DNA from: Halopseudomonas salina
Lineage (GTDB): Bacteria; Pseudomonadota; Gammaproteobacteria; Pseudomonadales; Pseudomonadaceae
Assembly (NCBI RefSeq): GCF_008641105.1
Contig: NZ_VTTI01000003.1
Location: 84,981 to 148,980 of the forward strand
Reading direction: 5' to 3'
DNA: 64,000 bases
Part shown: one piece after another, positions 8,211 to 15,825 of the stretch
How the letters are laid out: each line of letters begins with the position of its first letter
Numbering within the stretch: the first letter of the stretch is position 1
Notes under the pieces: model-generated
Told to the model about the DNA's origin: nothing
Seen by the model: only the letters and a program-made list of their open reading frames with translations
Databases searched by the model: none
Program-made: the position numbers and the translations under genes

Positions 8211-9494
8211 ATGGCTCAGACGAACCATACCTCCTCGTATTACGCCGCTTCCGCCAATCCGACGCCGGAACGTCCCCCTCTGCAGGGCAGCCACGAAACC
8301 GATGTGTGTATCATCGGCGCAGGGTACACCGGCGTATCGACAGCCCTTTTTCTGCTCGAAAAAGGCTTCAAGGTAACCATCCTGGAGGCCGCACGCGTCG
8401 GCTTCGGCGCATCTGGGCGCAATGGCGGCCAGATCGTCAATAGCTACAGCCGCGACATCGACGTCATCGAACGCAGCGTCGGTGCCAAGCAGGCCAAGCT
8501 GCTGGGCGACATGGCCTTCGAGGGTGCCCGCATCATTCGTGAACGCGTGGCCCGATACAACATTGACTGCGACCTGAAAGACGGCGGTGTCTTCGCGGCG
8601 GTTACGGCAAAACAGATGCAGCATCTGGAAGCCCAGAAAGCGCTTTGGGAGCGCTATGGCCATACGCAGTTGGAACTGATGGATACCCGGCGCATACGGG
8701 AGGTAGTCGACACTGACGCTTATCTGGGCGGCATGCTCGACATGAGCGGTGGCCATATACACCCTCTCAACCTGGTGCTCGGCGAAGCAGCGGCTGTCGA
8801 GTCCCTGGGCGGAGTCATCCATGAGCAGTCACGCGTAATTCGAGTCGTTCAGGGTGCCAGGCCTGTGGTACACACCGAACAGGGGCAAGTGACCGCCGAT
8901 TTTGTGGTTGTGGCCGGCAATGCCTATCTGGGCGGGCTGATTCCGCAACTGGAAGCCAAATCCATGCCTTGCGGTACCCAGGTGATCACGACCGAACCCC
9001 TTGGCGATGCGCTGGCCCAATCCCTGCTCCCCCAGGATTATTGCGTGGAAGACTGCAACTATCTGCTCGACTATTACCGATTGTCTGCCGACAAACGATT
9101 GATATTCGGCGGCGGCGTTGTGTACGGCGCGCGTGACCCGGCCAACGTTGAGGCCCTGGTGCGACCCAACATGCTGAAAACCTTCCCGCAGCTCAAAGAC
9201 GTCAAGATCGACTACGCCTGGACCGGTAACTTCCTGCTCACGCTCTCAAGACTGCCGCAGGTTGGCCGCCTGGATAACAACATCTACTATTCCCAGGGCT
9301 GCAGCGGGCATGGTGTTACCTACACGCACCTGGCAGGCAAGATTCTTGCTGAAGCCATCCACGGCCAGTCTGAACGTTTCGATGCCTTTGCCACACTGCC
9401 CCATTACCCTTTCCCCGGCGGTCGCCTGTTTCGTGTGCCCTTCACTGCGATGGGCGCCTTGTACTACAAGATGCGCGACCGGATGGGCTGGTGA
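8211..9494 (+). CDS. FAD-dependent oxidoreductase, PuuB/PauB-like (gamma-glutamylpolyamine oxidase)
   Basis: A 427-aa DAO-family flavoprotein. The FAD-binding Rossmann motif is near residue 35 (CIIGAGYTGVSTALFLLEKG), and GFGASGRNGGQIVNSYSRD is characteristic of the PuuB/PauB and OrdL group. The C-terminal GCSGHGVTYTHLAGKI closes the FAD site. Related enzymes oxidise gamma-glutamylputrescine or gamma-glutamylcadaverine during polyamine breakdown in the cytoplasm. It stands alone after emrB with a 124-nt gap, and its downstream neighbours match those of P. aeruginosa PA2776 (pauB3) as I remember them. Substrate choice among glutamylated polyamines is not decided by sequence. Confidence 0.82.
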   Translation: MAQTNHTSSYYAASANPTPERPPLQGSHETDVCIIGAGYTGVSTALFLLEKGFKVTILEAARVGFGASGRNGGQIVNSYSRDIDVIERSVGAKQAKLLGDMAFEGARIIRERVARYNIDCDLKDGGVFAAVTAKQMQHLEAQKALWERYGHTQLELMDTRRIREVVDTDAYLGGMLDMSGGHIHPLNLVLGEAAAVESLGGVIHEQSRVIRVVQGARPVVHTEQGQVTADFVVVAGNAYLGGLIPQLEAKSMPCGTQVITTEPLGDALAQSLLPQDYCVEDCNYLLDYYRLSADKRLIFGGGVVYGARDPANVEALVRPNMLKTFPQLKDVKIDYAWTGNFLLTLSRLPQVGRLDNNIYYSQGCSGHGVTYTHLAGKILAEAIHGQSERFDAFATLPHYPFPGGRLFRVPFTAMGALYYKMRDRMGW

Positions 9495-9620
9495 GTACGG
9501 CTGTACCTCGTAGACGGGCGTGACATATTTCACGTTTTAAAGAACGCAAAGGAACTTGAGCCGATTTACAGGATCAATCATCACGATAGCAGCTCGGTTT
9601 TAAGAGTATGCTGCGGATGA

Positions 9621-9638
9621 GGGCCGAACTTTCGGCCC
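9621..9638 (+). terminator. Candidate hairpin terminator after the flavin oxidase gene
   Basis: The stem GGGCCGA/TCGGCCC with loop ACTT is followed by only three T (then CGGG), so it is a weak terminator at best. It lies between the oxidase gene and the PA2779-like gene and could also be a 5' leader structure. Confidence 0.35.
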
Positions 9639-9701
9639 TTTCGGGCGAGCGATTTGTGCAAGCGAATACGCGAACTCAATGATAATAACGAGGATCAGGC
9701 T

Positions 9702-10112
9702 ATGACTTTTACCGCATCTACCAGACGTTTTCTCTCGATCATGCTTACTGCATTGTTCCTGCTCACTACCGTGACCAGCGTACATGCCCAGGCATCCATG
9801 ATCGGTACCCATGATGTCATCAACCAGGAACAGGCAAGTGTTGATCGCGAAGCGCTCAAGGGCATGCTGTCCGATGAAGCTGTGCAGGAAAAAATCGCTT
9901 CCATGGGTGTTTCTCCCGAACAGGTAGAGCAGCGCATCAACAGCCTCACCGCTGATGAACTGGCCTATTTCAATGCCCAGCTTGACGAAGCTCCAGCTGG
10001 TGCAGGCGGCGGCATTCTTGGTGTGATCGTACTGTTCCTCGTCATCTTCATCATTACTGACCTGTTGTGCGCCACCAACGTCTACAAGTTCGTTAACTGC
10101 ATCAACCGCTGA
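9702..10112 (+). CDS. PA2779-family exported small protein with C-terminal membrane helix
   Basis: A 136-aa protein of unknown function. Residues 1–29 are a signal peptide with a likely cleavage after VHA. A polar helical stretch (about 40–95) has DREALKGMLSDEAVQEKIASMG and a SPEQVEQRINSLTADEL repeat-like helix pair. A Gly-rich hinge (AGAGGG) leads to one hydrophobic helix (about 103–122) and a short tail with cysteines 123 and 133. I chose ATG 9702 because it follows GAGGATCAGG and starts the signal peptide. It is 4 nt upstream of the C39-like lipoprotein gene, and this pairing is the one I know as PA2779–PA2778. It could be a substrate or partner of that peptidase; this is inference. Confidence 0.75.
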   Translation: MTFTASTRRFLSIMLTALFLLTTVTSVHAQASMIGTHDVINQEQASVDREALKGMLSDEAVQEKIASMGVSPEQVEQRINSLTADELAYFNAQLDEAPAGAGGGILGVIVLFLVIFIITDLLCATNVYKFVNCINR

Positions 10113-10116
10113 TCCA

Positions 10117-11064
10117 GTGCCACGTATCAGGCATCTGATCGTACTGCTAGGGCTGACAGCATTGCTGTCAGCCTGTGCAGGGCGACCCATAGCAATACCC
10201 CCACCTGAAGCCTTCGCTGATCTACCCGCGAAACGCCTTCTCCAGCAAGTTCCCTTTTATGCCCAGGATGCCTATCAGTGCGGTCCTGCGGCGCTCGCCA
10301 TGGTTCTCAACCACCGAGGCGAACAAGCAACACCCGAAGCCCTCAAGGATCGGGTTTACATTCCCGAGCGCAAAGGCACCCTACAGGTCGAACTGGTCGC
10401 AGCCGGCCGCGAGCGCGATCTGCTGGTCTATCCCCTGGCCGGGAGACTAGAAGACGTAATAGCCGAGATCGATGCTGGCAATCCCGTGCTGGTCATGCAG
10501 AACCTAGCCCTCGACTGGCTGCCCCAATGGCACTATGCAGTGGTCATAGGTTACGACCTGACTGAGCGCGAAATGATTGTGCACAGCGGCCTCAATGAAG
10601 CACAGCGTGAACCGTTCGAGGTATTCATGCGTACCTGGCAGCGCGCCGACCGCTGGGCCCTTGTCATGGTGCCGCCAGACACACTTCCCGCTACTGCCGA
10701 ACCCCTGCCCTACCTTCTCGCTGCCAGCGACCTGGAACAGACAGGCAGGCTTGATAGCGCTGCAACCGCTTATCAGCTCGCTCTGCAACGCTGGCCCGAC
10801 CAGGCCACAGCGCGTTTCGGTCTGGGCAACGTGGCCTGGGCACAGGGACGCAAGCAGGAGGCCGTGGAGCACTTCCGCACGCTGGTGACCGACTTTCCCG
10901 AGCTCGCCGCGGGTTGGAACAACCTTGCATTCACGCTGGAAGCCACAGGCTGTAAAAAGGCCGCAGAAGCGGTCAGACGCTGCTCCCAAGCCGCTGACAA
11001 AGACAAGTCTGCATTCCCCCTGTCAACAGCGGGTCAACAATGCCCGATACCCGTTTGTAATTGA
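10117..11064 (+). CDS. PA2778-family C39-like cysteine peptidase lipoprotein with TPR repeats
   Basis: A 315-aa lipoprotein with a GTG start. The signal peptide ends in lipobox LLSAC (Cys20). A papain-like C39 domain follows, with catalytic Cys55 in QCGPAALAMVL and a WHYAVVIGYD histidine segment. Residues from about 195 to 300 form TPR-like helices (AASDLEQTGRLDSAATAYQLAL, WNNLAFTLEATG). C39 domains cut double-glycine-type leaders in transporters; here there is no ABC transporter, so the substrate is unknown and activity would be at the outer membrane or in the periplasm. The gene starts 4 nt after the PA2779-like gene stop and forms an operon with it. Confidence 0.8.
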   Translation: MPRIRHLIVLLGLTALLSACAGRPIAIPPPEAFADLPAKRLLQQVPFYAQDAYQCGPAALAMVLNHRGEQATPEALKDRVYIPERKGTLQVELVAAGRERDLLVYPLAGRLEDVIAEIDAGNPVLVMQNLALDWLPQWHYAVVIGYDLTEREMIVHSGLNEAQREPFEVFMRTWQRADRWALVMVPPDTLPATAEPLPYLLAASDLEQTGRLDSAATAYQLALQRWPDQATARFGLGNVAWAQGRKQEAVEHFRTLVTDFPELAAGWNNLAFTLEATGCKKAAEAVRRCSQAADKDKSAFPLSTAGQQCPIPVCN

Positions 11065-11083
11065 ATGACATGGCTGCGAAGGA

Positions 11084-11101
11084 CGACACAAATTGGTGTC
11101 G
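11084..11101 (+). terminator. Candidate hairpin after the PA2778-like gene
   Basis: The stem CGACAC/GTGTCG with loop AAATTG lies 20 nt after the stop codon and is followed by CCTGATTT with no clean T-tract. It may be a weak terminator. Confidence 0.35.
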
Positions 11102-11537
11102 CCTGATTTATGCGTCAGATAGGCTCTGAGCGCGCGCGATGTAAACAAAAACACCTGCATGAAAACCCCGCTTTTCATATCGCGAAATTGCATTACTTAT
11201 TAAAAATAAAATGCGGACCTAACAAATGACGTCAAGTGCAACATATAAAATGTGCGGAACGCTTCACAAACACTGCTAGAGAGCATCTCAGATACGTCAA
11301 TTTTGCGCCGACCCATCACTGAAAAATAGTCACAATAAAAACAATGAGTTACGTATATTTTTGTAGAAAAAATGCAGGGTCGGACTAATAAAACCCAGGT
11401 ACATCTATTACCAGCCAGTTTTCTGACGTTAATTTTTGCGCTTATCGATATTTGTTCATAAAGCAAAACAGTTCACAGTTTAACGTCTTGCTACCCCTCC
11501 CTCCCGAGAATAGGATACACCCCGTTCACCGCACTAA

Positions 11538-11610
11538 TGCGCAACTTATTGCACAGAGAAAGTGCGCAAAAAGTTGCGCATTCAAACTTTAATGTGCAAC
11601 TACCTGCGCA
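11538..11610. promoter_or_regulatory. Three tandem 18-bp dyads (TGCGCAA-N4-TTGCGCA) upstream of tssA
   Basis: Copy 1 is at 11538–11555 (TGCGCAA-CTTA-TTGCACA), copy 2 at 11563–11580 (TGCGCAA-AAAG-TTGCGCA, perfect) and copy 3 at 11593–11610 (TGTGCAA-CTAC-CTGCGCA). Their centres are 25 and 30 bp apart and the last ends 4 nt before a -35 box. The size and symmetry suit a dimeric regulator. The bacterial enhancer-binding protein encoded inside the operon is a natural candidate, since such proteins bind similar paired dyads, but a separate activator or repressor is equally possible. Confidence 0.8.
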
Positions 11611-11614
11611 TATT

Positions 11615-11643
11615 TTGCGGCTCTAGTATTTAAAGAATATATT
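11615..11643 (+). promoter_or_regulatory. Sigma70-like promoter of the T6SS operon
   Basis: TTGCGG (11615–11620), a spacer of exactly 17 nt and TATATT (11638–11643) lie 47 nt upstream of the tssA start. The -35 is weak (TTG conserved only), consistent with the need for an activator bound at the adjacent dyads. I found no GG-N10-GC pair of a sigma54 promoter between 11461 and 11690 on this strand. Confidence 0.6.
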
Positions 11644-11690
11644 CGCCTATCAGATACTCAGCCAAGGATTCGTGCTGTCAGGTATGCGAA

Positions 11691-13295
11691 GTGTCAGGGA
11701 ACGACTATCTCAACATGCTCGCAAATCAGTACATCGAACTGGCCAAAACCCCTATCAGCGCCGAGCACTTCTGCGGCGAGGACGTGCGCTACTCTGCAGA
11801 ATTCGAAGCTCTGGAGTTGGAGCTGGCCAAGATCGACTCCCTGCATGCCACCACCGGCCCGGATTGGAGCGCGATACGTGAGGGCAGCGAAAGCCTCCTT
11901 CAGCAACATTCAAAGGATCTTCGTGCAGCCGTATGGCTGACCTGGAGCCTTTACCAGAGTGACTCCTACTCCGGCTTGCAGGCAGGTATCGCCGCACTGG
12001 CCTACCTGTGCACACAGCATTGGGAAGCACTTTATCCACGCAAGCCGCGTACTCGACAGGCCGCATTCGGCTGGCTTCTACCCAGGCTTGAACAGGCCAT
12101 AGCTAAAGGCGCAGATGCCCCGGAACGGATCGAGCCGGCGACGATCAGCGCCCTGAGCGCACAACTCAGAGAACTCGACGCGTGCTTGTCAGCACAGATG
12201 GCATCCGGGGCACCGCTGCTTCTGCCACTGTGTCGCCGGCTTGACGAGTTGGCTGCGCGGACTGTGCCGGCAGCGGTTGTTCCGGCTCCGACCGCACAGC
12301 AAGCCGCCAGCGCCACGGTTACACCGATCCACCGCCAGGTAAATACTGGACCCGCAGAAATCAGCAATGCCCGGGACGCCCAAAAGGTGCTGCGCGCATT
12401 GCAGGACCAGGGTCGTAATCTGTGCGATTGGTGGCTGGATCAGTCTGCCACTGACCCACGCGCGATTCGCCTATCCCGGACGCTACTCTGGCTTCCAATC
12501 GATTCATTACCCGAGCACGACGCCCACCAGCAAACGCCCCTGCGCGGCCTGCCTGCAGACCGGCTTGCCGCCTATGCCGAGCGGCTAGGACAAAATTTGA
12601 GCCCGGATCAGCGCAGCAAGCTGCTGAGCGAACTGGAAACCAGTGTGGCCAAATCTCCGTTCTGGCTAGATGGCCAGCGCATGGTTTGGGAATGCCTGGA
12701 AGCTCTGGGCGCTCACGAGGCCCGCAGCGAATTAGAGGCGCAGGTCCGCCTGTTGCTGACGCGCCTGCCCGGGCTGGAACAGCTGCGGTTTCACGACGGC
12801 GACGCCTTCGCAGACGAACAAACGCAGGCCTGGCTGGCCGCCTCCGTCACCACGGTTCCGGATCGTCCAGTCAATGCAGCGATCAACGTCCAAGGCAACC
12901 AGCAGGCTCCCTGGGATGAGTCACTGAATACCGCTATCACTCTGACCCGCAAGGATCATCTCAAGGCCGGCGTCGCCATGCTCAAGCAGGGCATGCAGAC
13001 CGCTAGCAATGAGCGCGAGCGCTTCCACTGGCAGTTCGCACAAGCGCGGCTATGCCACATCGCCAAACATTACGAACTGGCCGCTTACCAACTGGAAGCG
13101 CTGGCTCAGACCCTGCAGGAGACAAGGCTCGATCGCTGGGAGCCAGAGCTGGCAATCAGTGTTCTGCAATTACTCGCCGACAGTTATCAGCGTCTGCCGC
13201 GCAAGCAGGCCGCGGCAGAACGTCGTCAGGAAGTTTACCAACGCCTTTGCCACCTCGACCTCGAGGCAGCACTCGACCAGACCCCAGGGTCATAA
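11691..13295 (+). CDS. tssA: T6SS protein TssA (ImpA/VasJ type)
   Basis: A 534-aa TssA, the first gene of the T6SS operon. The N-terminal ImpA domain covers about residues 5–130 (YIELAKTPISAEHFCGEDVRY, then the PDWSAIRE and WEALYPRKPRTRQAAFGW stretches). A Pro/Ala-rich linker lies near 190–215, and a long C-terminal VasJ-type helical region ends in the FHWQFAQARLCH and LADSYQRLPRK motifs. TssA proteins guide baseplate priming and sheath/tube growth. The first in-frame start is GTG 11691, with poor ribosome-binding complementarity; ATG 11715 is an alternative. It corresponds to hsiA2 in the P. aeruginosa H2-T6SS layout. Confidence 0.88.
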   Translation: MSGNDYLNMLANQYIELAKTPISAEHFCGEDVRYSAEFEALELELAKIDSLHATTGPDWSAIREGSESLLQQHSKDLRAAVWLTWSLYQSDSYSGLQAGIAALAYLCTQHWEALYPRKPRTRQAAFGWLLPRLEQAIAKGADAPERIEPATISALSAQLRELDACLSAQMASGAPLLLPLCRRLDELAARTVPAAVVPAPTAQQAASATVTPIHRQVNTGPAEISNARDAQKVLRALQDQGRNLCDWWLDQSATDPRAIRLSRTLLWLPIDSLPEHDAHQQTPLRGLPADRLAAYAERLGQNLSPDQRSKLLSELETSVAKSPFWLDGQRMVWECLEALGAHEARSELEAQVRLLLTRLPGLEQLRFHDGDAFADEQTQAWLAASVTTVPDRPVNAAINVQGNQQAPWDESLNTAITLTRKDHLKAGVAMLKQGMQTASNERERFHWQFAQARLCHIAKHYELAAYQLEALAQTLQETRLDRWEPELAISVLQLLADSYQRLPRKQAAAERRQEVYQRLCHLDLEAALDQTPGS

Positions 13296-13313
13296 ACCCC
13301 AATGGAGAACAGC

Positions 13314-13823
13314 ATGGCCAAAGAAGGCTCAGTAGCCCCCAAGGAACGCGTCAATGTCACTTTCACCCCGACCCACGGGGGCGCTCAGGAGGAAGTCGAG
13401 CTGCCACTGAAACTCATGGTCCTCGGGGATTTCACCCAGCGCCCGGATGATCGCACCATCGAGCAACGCAAGCCGATCGCGATCGACAAGAGCAGCTTCG
13501 ATGACGTGCTGGCCAAGCAGGAGCTGAGTCTCGGCTTCACCGTGCCCAATCGTTTGCAAGACGACAGCAACAGCGATGCTTCGCTGAATGTCGATCTGCG
13601 CATCAACTCCATGAAGGACTTCAGCCCGACCAGTCTGGTGGATCAGGTTCCGGAACTGCAGAAGCTGATGGAGCTGCGCGACGCACTGGTAGCGCTCAAG
13701 GGCCCGCTGGGCAACGCTCCGGCTTTCCGCAAGGCGATCGAAAGCGTGCTCAGTGATGACGCTTCCCGCGACCAGGTTCTTGCCGAACTCGGCCTGACTG
13801 CCCAGCCCACGCCTGACAATTGA
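13314..13823 (+). CDS. tssB: T6SS sheath small subunit TssB (VipA)
   Basis: A 169-aa contractile sheath subunit that pairs with TssC. The family signature ELPLKLMVLGDFTQRPDD is near residue 35, followed by IDKSSFDDVLAKQ and the helical FSPTSLVDQVPEL and RDALVALKGPLGN region. I chose ATG 13314 because GGAG sits 6 nt upstream; an in-frame ATG at 13302 has no such site. It follows tssA after 18 nt and precedes tssC by 21 nt. Confidence 0.96.
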   Translation: MAKEGSVAPKERVNVTFTPTHGGAQEEVELPLKLMVLGDFTQRPDDRTIEQRKPIAIDKSSFDDVLAKQELSLGFTVPNRLQDDSNSDASLNVDLRINSMKDFSPTSLVDQVPELQKLMELRDALVALKGPLGNAPAFRKAIESVLSDDASRDQVLAELGLTAQPTPDN

Positions 13824-13844
13824 TCATCTGACAAGGACGCCACC

Positions 13845-15320
13845 ATGAGCACCCAAGCAGCAGCAGAGAACGGGCAGCAAGCCGAAGAAACCAGCATCCT
13901 CGATCGCATCATCGCGGAAACCCGTCTGACTCCGGACGATGAAGCCTACGGCATCGCCCGGCGTGGGGTTTCGGCATTTATCGGCGAACTGCTCAAGCCG
14001 CAGAACGACAAGGAGCCGGTCAAGAAGGCCATGGTCGACCGGATGATTGCCGAGATAGACGCCAAGCTCAGCCGGCAAATGGACGAGATTCTGCACCAGC
14101 CCGAGTTCCAGGCTCTGGAATCCGCCTGGCGCGGCCTGCAGATCCTGGTTGATCGCACGGATTTTCGCGAGAACATCAAGCTCGAGATCATCAACGCCTC
14201 CAAGCAGGACCTGCTCGAAGACTTCGAAGACAGCCCGGAAATCGTCCAGTCCGGCCTCTACAAGCACGTATATACCGCCGAATACGGCCAGTTCGGTGGC
14301 CAGCCGGTCGGTGCGCTGATTGCCAACTACTTCTTCGACCCCAGCTCCCAGGACATGAAGACCCTGCAGCATGTGGCTAGCGTGGCAAGCATGTCCCATG
14401 CGCCCTTCATCGCCGCTGCCGGCCCCAAATTCTTCGGTCTGGAAAGCTTCACCGGCCTGCCTGACATCAAGGACCTGAAGGACCACTTCGAAGGTCCGCA
14501 GTTTGCCAAATGGCAGGGTTTCCGCGAGCGCGAAGATGCCCGTTATGTCGGCCTGACCCTGCCGCGCTTCCTGCTGCGCAACCCCTACGATCCGGAAGAC
14601 AACCCGGTACGCAGTTTTGTCTACAAGGAAAACGTCGCCGGTAGCCACGAGCATTATCTGTGGGGCAATACCGCGTTCACCTTTGGTACCCGTCTGACTG
14701 ACAGTTTTGCCAAGTTCCGTTGGTGCCCGAATATCATCGGCCCGCAGAGCGGCGGCGCAGTAGAGGACCTGCCCCTGCACCATTTCGAAAGCATGGGCGA
14801 GATCGAGACCAAGATTCCGACCGAAGTGCTGGTGTCCGATCGCCGTGAATACGAGCTGGCCGATGAGGGCTTTATCGCGCTGACCATGCGCAAGGGCAGC
14901 GACAACGCTGCTTTCTTCTCGGCCAACAGCACCCAGAAGGCCAAGTTTTTCGGTAACAGCGAAGAAGGCAAGGCAGCGGAACTGAATTTCCGCCTGGGTA
15001 CGCAGTTGCCCTACATGTTTATCGTCAACCGCCTGGCCCACTACCTCAAGGTGCTGCAGCGCGAGCAGATCGGTTCCTGGAAGGAGCGCACGGATCTGGA
15101 GCTGGAACTGAACAAGTGGATCCGCCAGTACGTCGCAGACCAGGACAACCCCAACCCCGAGGTGCGTGGTCGCCGCCCGCTGCGCGCGGCACAGGTCAGC
15201 GTCACCGATATCGAAGGCCAGCCGGGGATGTATCGGGTCAACCTCAGCGTGCGCCCGCACTTCAAGTACATGGGCGCCGATTTCACCCTGTCGCTGGTCG
15301 GGAAGATGGAAAAGGAATAA
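13845..15320 (+). CDS. tssC: T6SS sheath large subunit TssC (VipB)
   Basis: At 491 aa this has the normal TssC length. It forms the contractile sheath with TssB around the Hcp tube. Recognised stretches are FQALESAWRGLQILVDRTDF, the GQPVGALIANYFFDP strand, KFRWCPNIIGPQSGGAVEDLP and the C-terminal RPHFKYMGADFTLSLVGKM. The ATG follows AAGGAC. It is 21 nt from tssB and 3 nt from tssE. A long open frame on the opposite strand covers the whole gene but is a by-product of GC-rich codons. Confidence 0.98.
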   Translation: MSTQAAAENGQQAEETSILDRIIAETRLTPDDEAYGIARRGVSAFIGELLKPQNDKEPVKKAMVDRMIAEIDAKLSRQMDEILHQPEFQALESAWRGLQILVDRTDFRENIKLEIINASKQDLLEDFEDSPEIVQSGLYKHVYTAEYGQFGGQPVGALIANYFFDPSSQDMKTLQHVASVASMSHAPFIAAAGPKFFGLESFTGLPDIKDLKDHFEGPQFAKWQGFREREDARYVGLTLPRFLLRNPYDPEDNPVRSFVYKENVAGSHEHYLWGNTAFTFGTRLTDSFAKFRWCPNIIGPQSGGAVEDLPLHHFESMGEIETKIPTEVLVSDRREYELADEGFIALTMRKGSDNAAFFSANSTQKAKFFGNSEEGKAAELNFRLGTQLPYMFIVNRLAHYLKVLQREQIGSWKERTDLELELNKWIRQYVADQDNPNPEVRGRRPLRAAQVSVTDIEGQPGMYRVNLSVRPHFKYMGADFTLSLVGKMEKE

Positions 15321-15323
15321 CCG

Positions 15324-15728
15324 ATGAGCTACGGCAGCCTGTTCGAGCGTCTGGCCGGTGAAACGACTAGACGCGCCGGTTGGAGTCACGACCAGGCGGT
15401 AGTCGCCTCGATCGCCGCGCACCTGGCCAAGATGCTCAGTACCCGTGCGGGCAGTGTTCAGGCCCTGCCGGACTACGGGCTGCCCGATCTGAATGATATG
15501 CGCCTGTCGCTGCACGACTCGCTGCAGCAGGCGCGTATCGCGATCGAAAGCTTCATCGAGCGGTACGAACCCAGACTGAGTCAGGTGCGTGTGGTCGCGT
15601 TACCCCGCGACCACGACCCGCTCAACCTGTCATTCGCGCTGGAAGGCATGGTCGATATGGATGGTCATCGACGGGCCGTCAGTTTCACTGCGCGGCTCAA
15701 CGGCAGCGGTCAGGTCCAGGTTCGCTAG
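15324..15728 (+). CDS. tssE: T6SS baseplate protein TssE (gp25-like)
   Basis: A 134-aa protein of the phage gp25/TssE family, part of the baseplate wedge where sheath assembly begins. The N-terminal SLFERLAGE and the gp25 core with SVQALPDYGLPDL, the IESFIERYEPRLSQVRV helix-strand and the C-terminal beta strands ending VQVR are all visible. It begins 3 nt after the tssC stop. It is followed by the only sizeable gap (97 nt) in the first half of the operon. Confidence 0.95.
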   Translation: MSYGSLFERLAGETTRRAGWSHDQAVVASIAAHLAKMLSTRAGSVQALPDYGLPDLNDMRLSLHDSLQQARIAIESFIERYEPRLSQVRVVALPRDHDPLNLSFALEGMVDMDGHRRAVSFTARLNGSGQVQVR

Positions 15729-15776
15729 AAGGCCCATTTCAGGCCGGAAAGACACCATCAGGTAACACATTTATCC

Positions 15777-15797
15777 GATCGCCGCGGTCAGGCGATC
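15777..15797 (+). other. Hairpin in the tssE–tssF gap
   Basis: A perfect 7-bp stem GATCGCC/GGCGATC with loop GCGGTCA lies in the 97-nt gap between tssE and tssF, where the other genes are nearly touching. There is no T-tract, so it is not a plain terminator. It may be a processing, stability or translation-control element. Confidence 0.4.
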
Positions 15798-15825
15798 CGC
15801 ATTCGTGCACGAGGAAGAGCTGTAA

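Larger units (their letters stand above)
11065..11690. other. AT-rich 626-nt intergenic region upstream of the T6SS operon
   Basis: No convincing gene is seen. The first part holds a hairpin, and 11190–11480 is visibly richer in A/T than the flanking genes, with scattered TTGCGC half-sites near 11295 and 11436. The last 150 nt contain three dyads and a promoter, listed separately. The composition change marks the junction between the conserved PA2778-like block and the T6SS operon and suits silencing by an H-NS-like protein such as MvaT (inference). Confidence 0.7.

Noticed and set aside
9680..9701. Fur box before the PA2779-like gene
   Set aside because: AATGATAATAACG matches only part of the 19-bp Fur palindrome.
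11200..11466. 88-codon open frame on the minus strand in the AT-rich gap before the T6SS
   Set aside because: Odd composition with many Cys/Phe/Tyr, no ribosome-binding site, no family likeness; the region looks regulatory.
11610..11650. Sigma54 -24/-12 promoter for tssA
   Set aside because: No GG-N10-GC pair was found; the TTGCGG/TATATT pair fits sigma70 better.
13824..15515. 563-codon open frame on the minus strand across tssC
   Set aside because: It is antisense to a clear tssC gene; GC-rich codons often leave the opposite strand open. His/Gln-rich translation is typical of such shadows.
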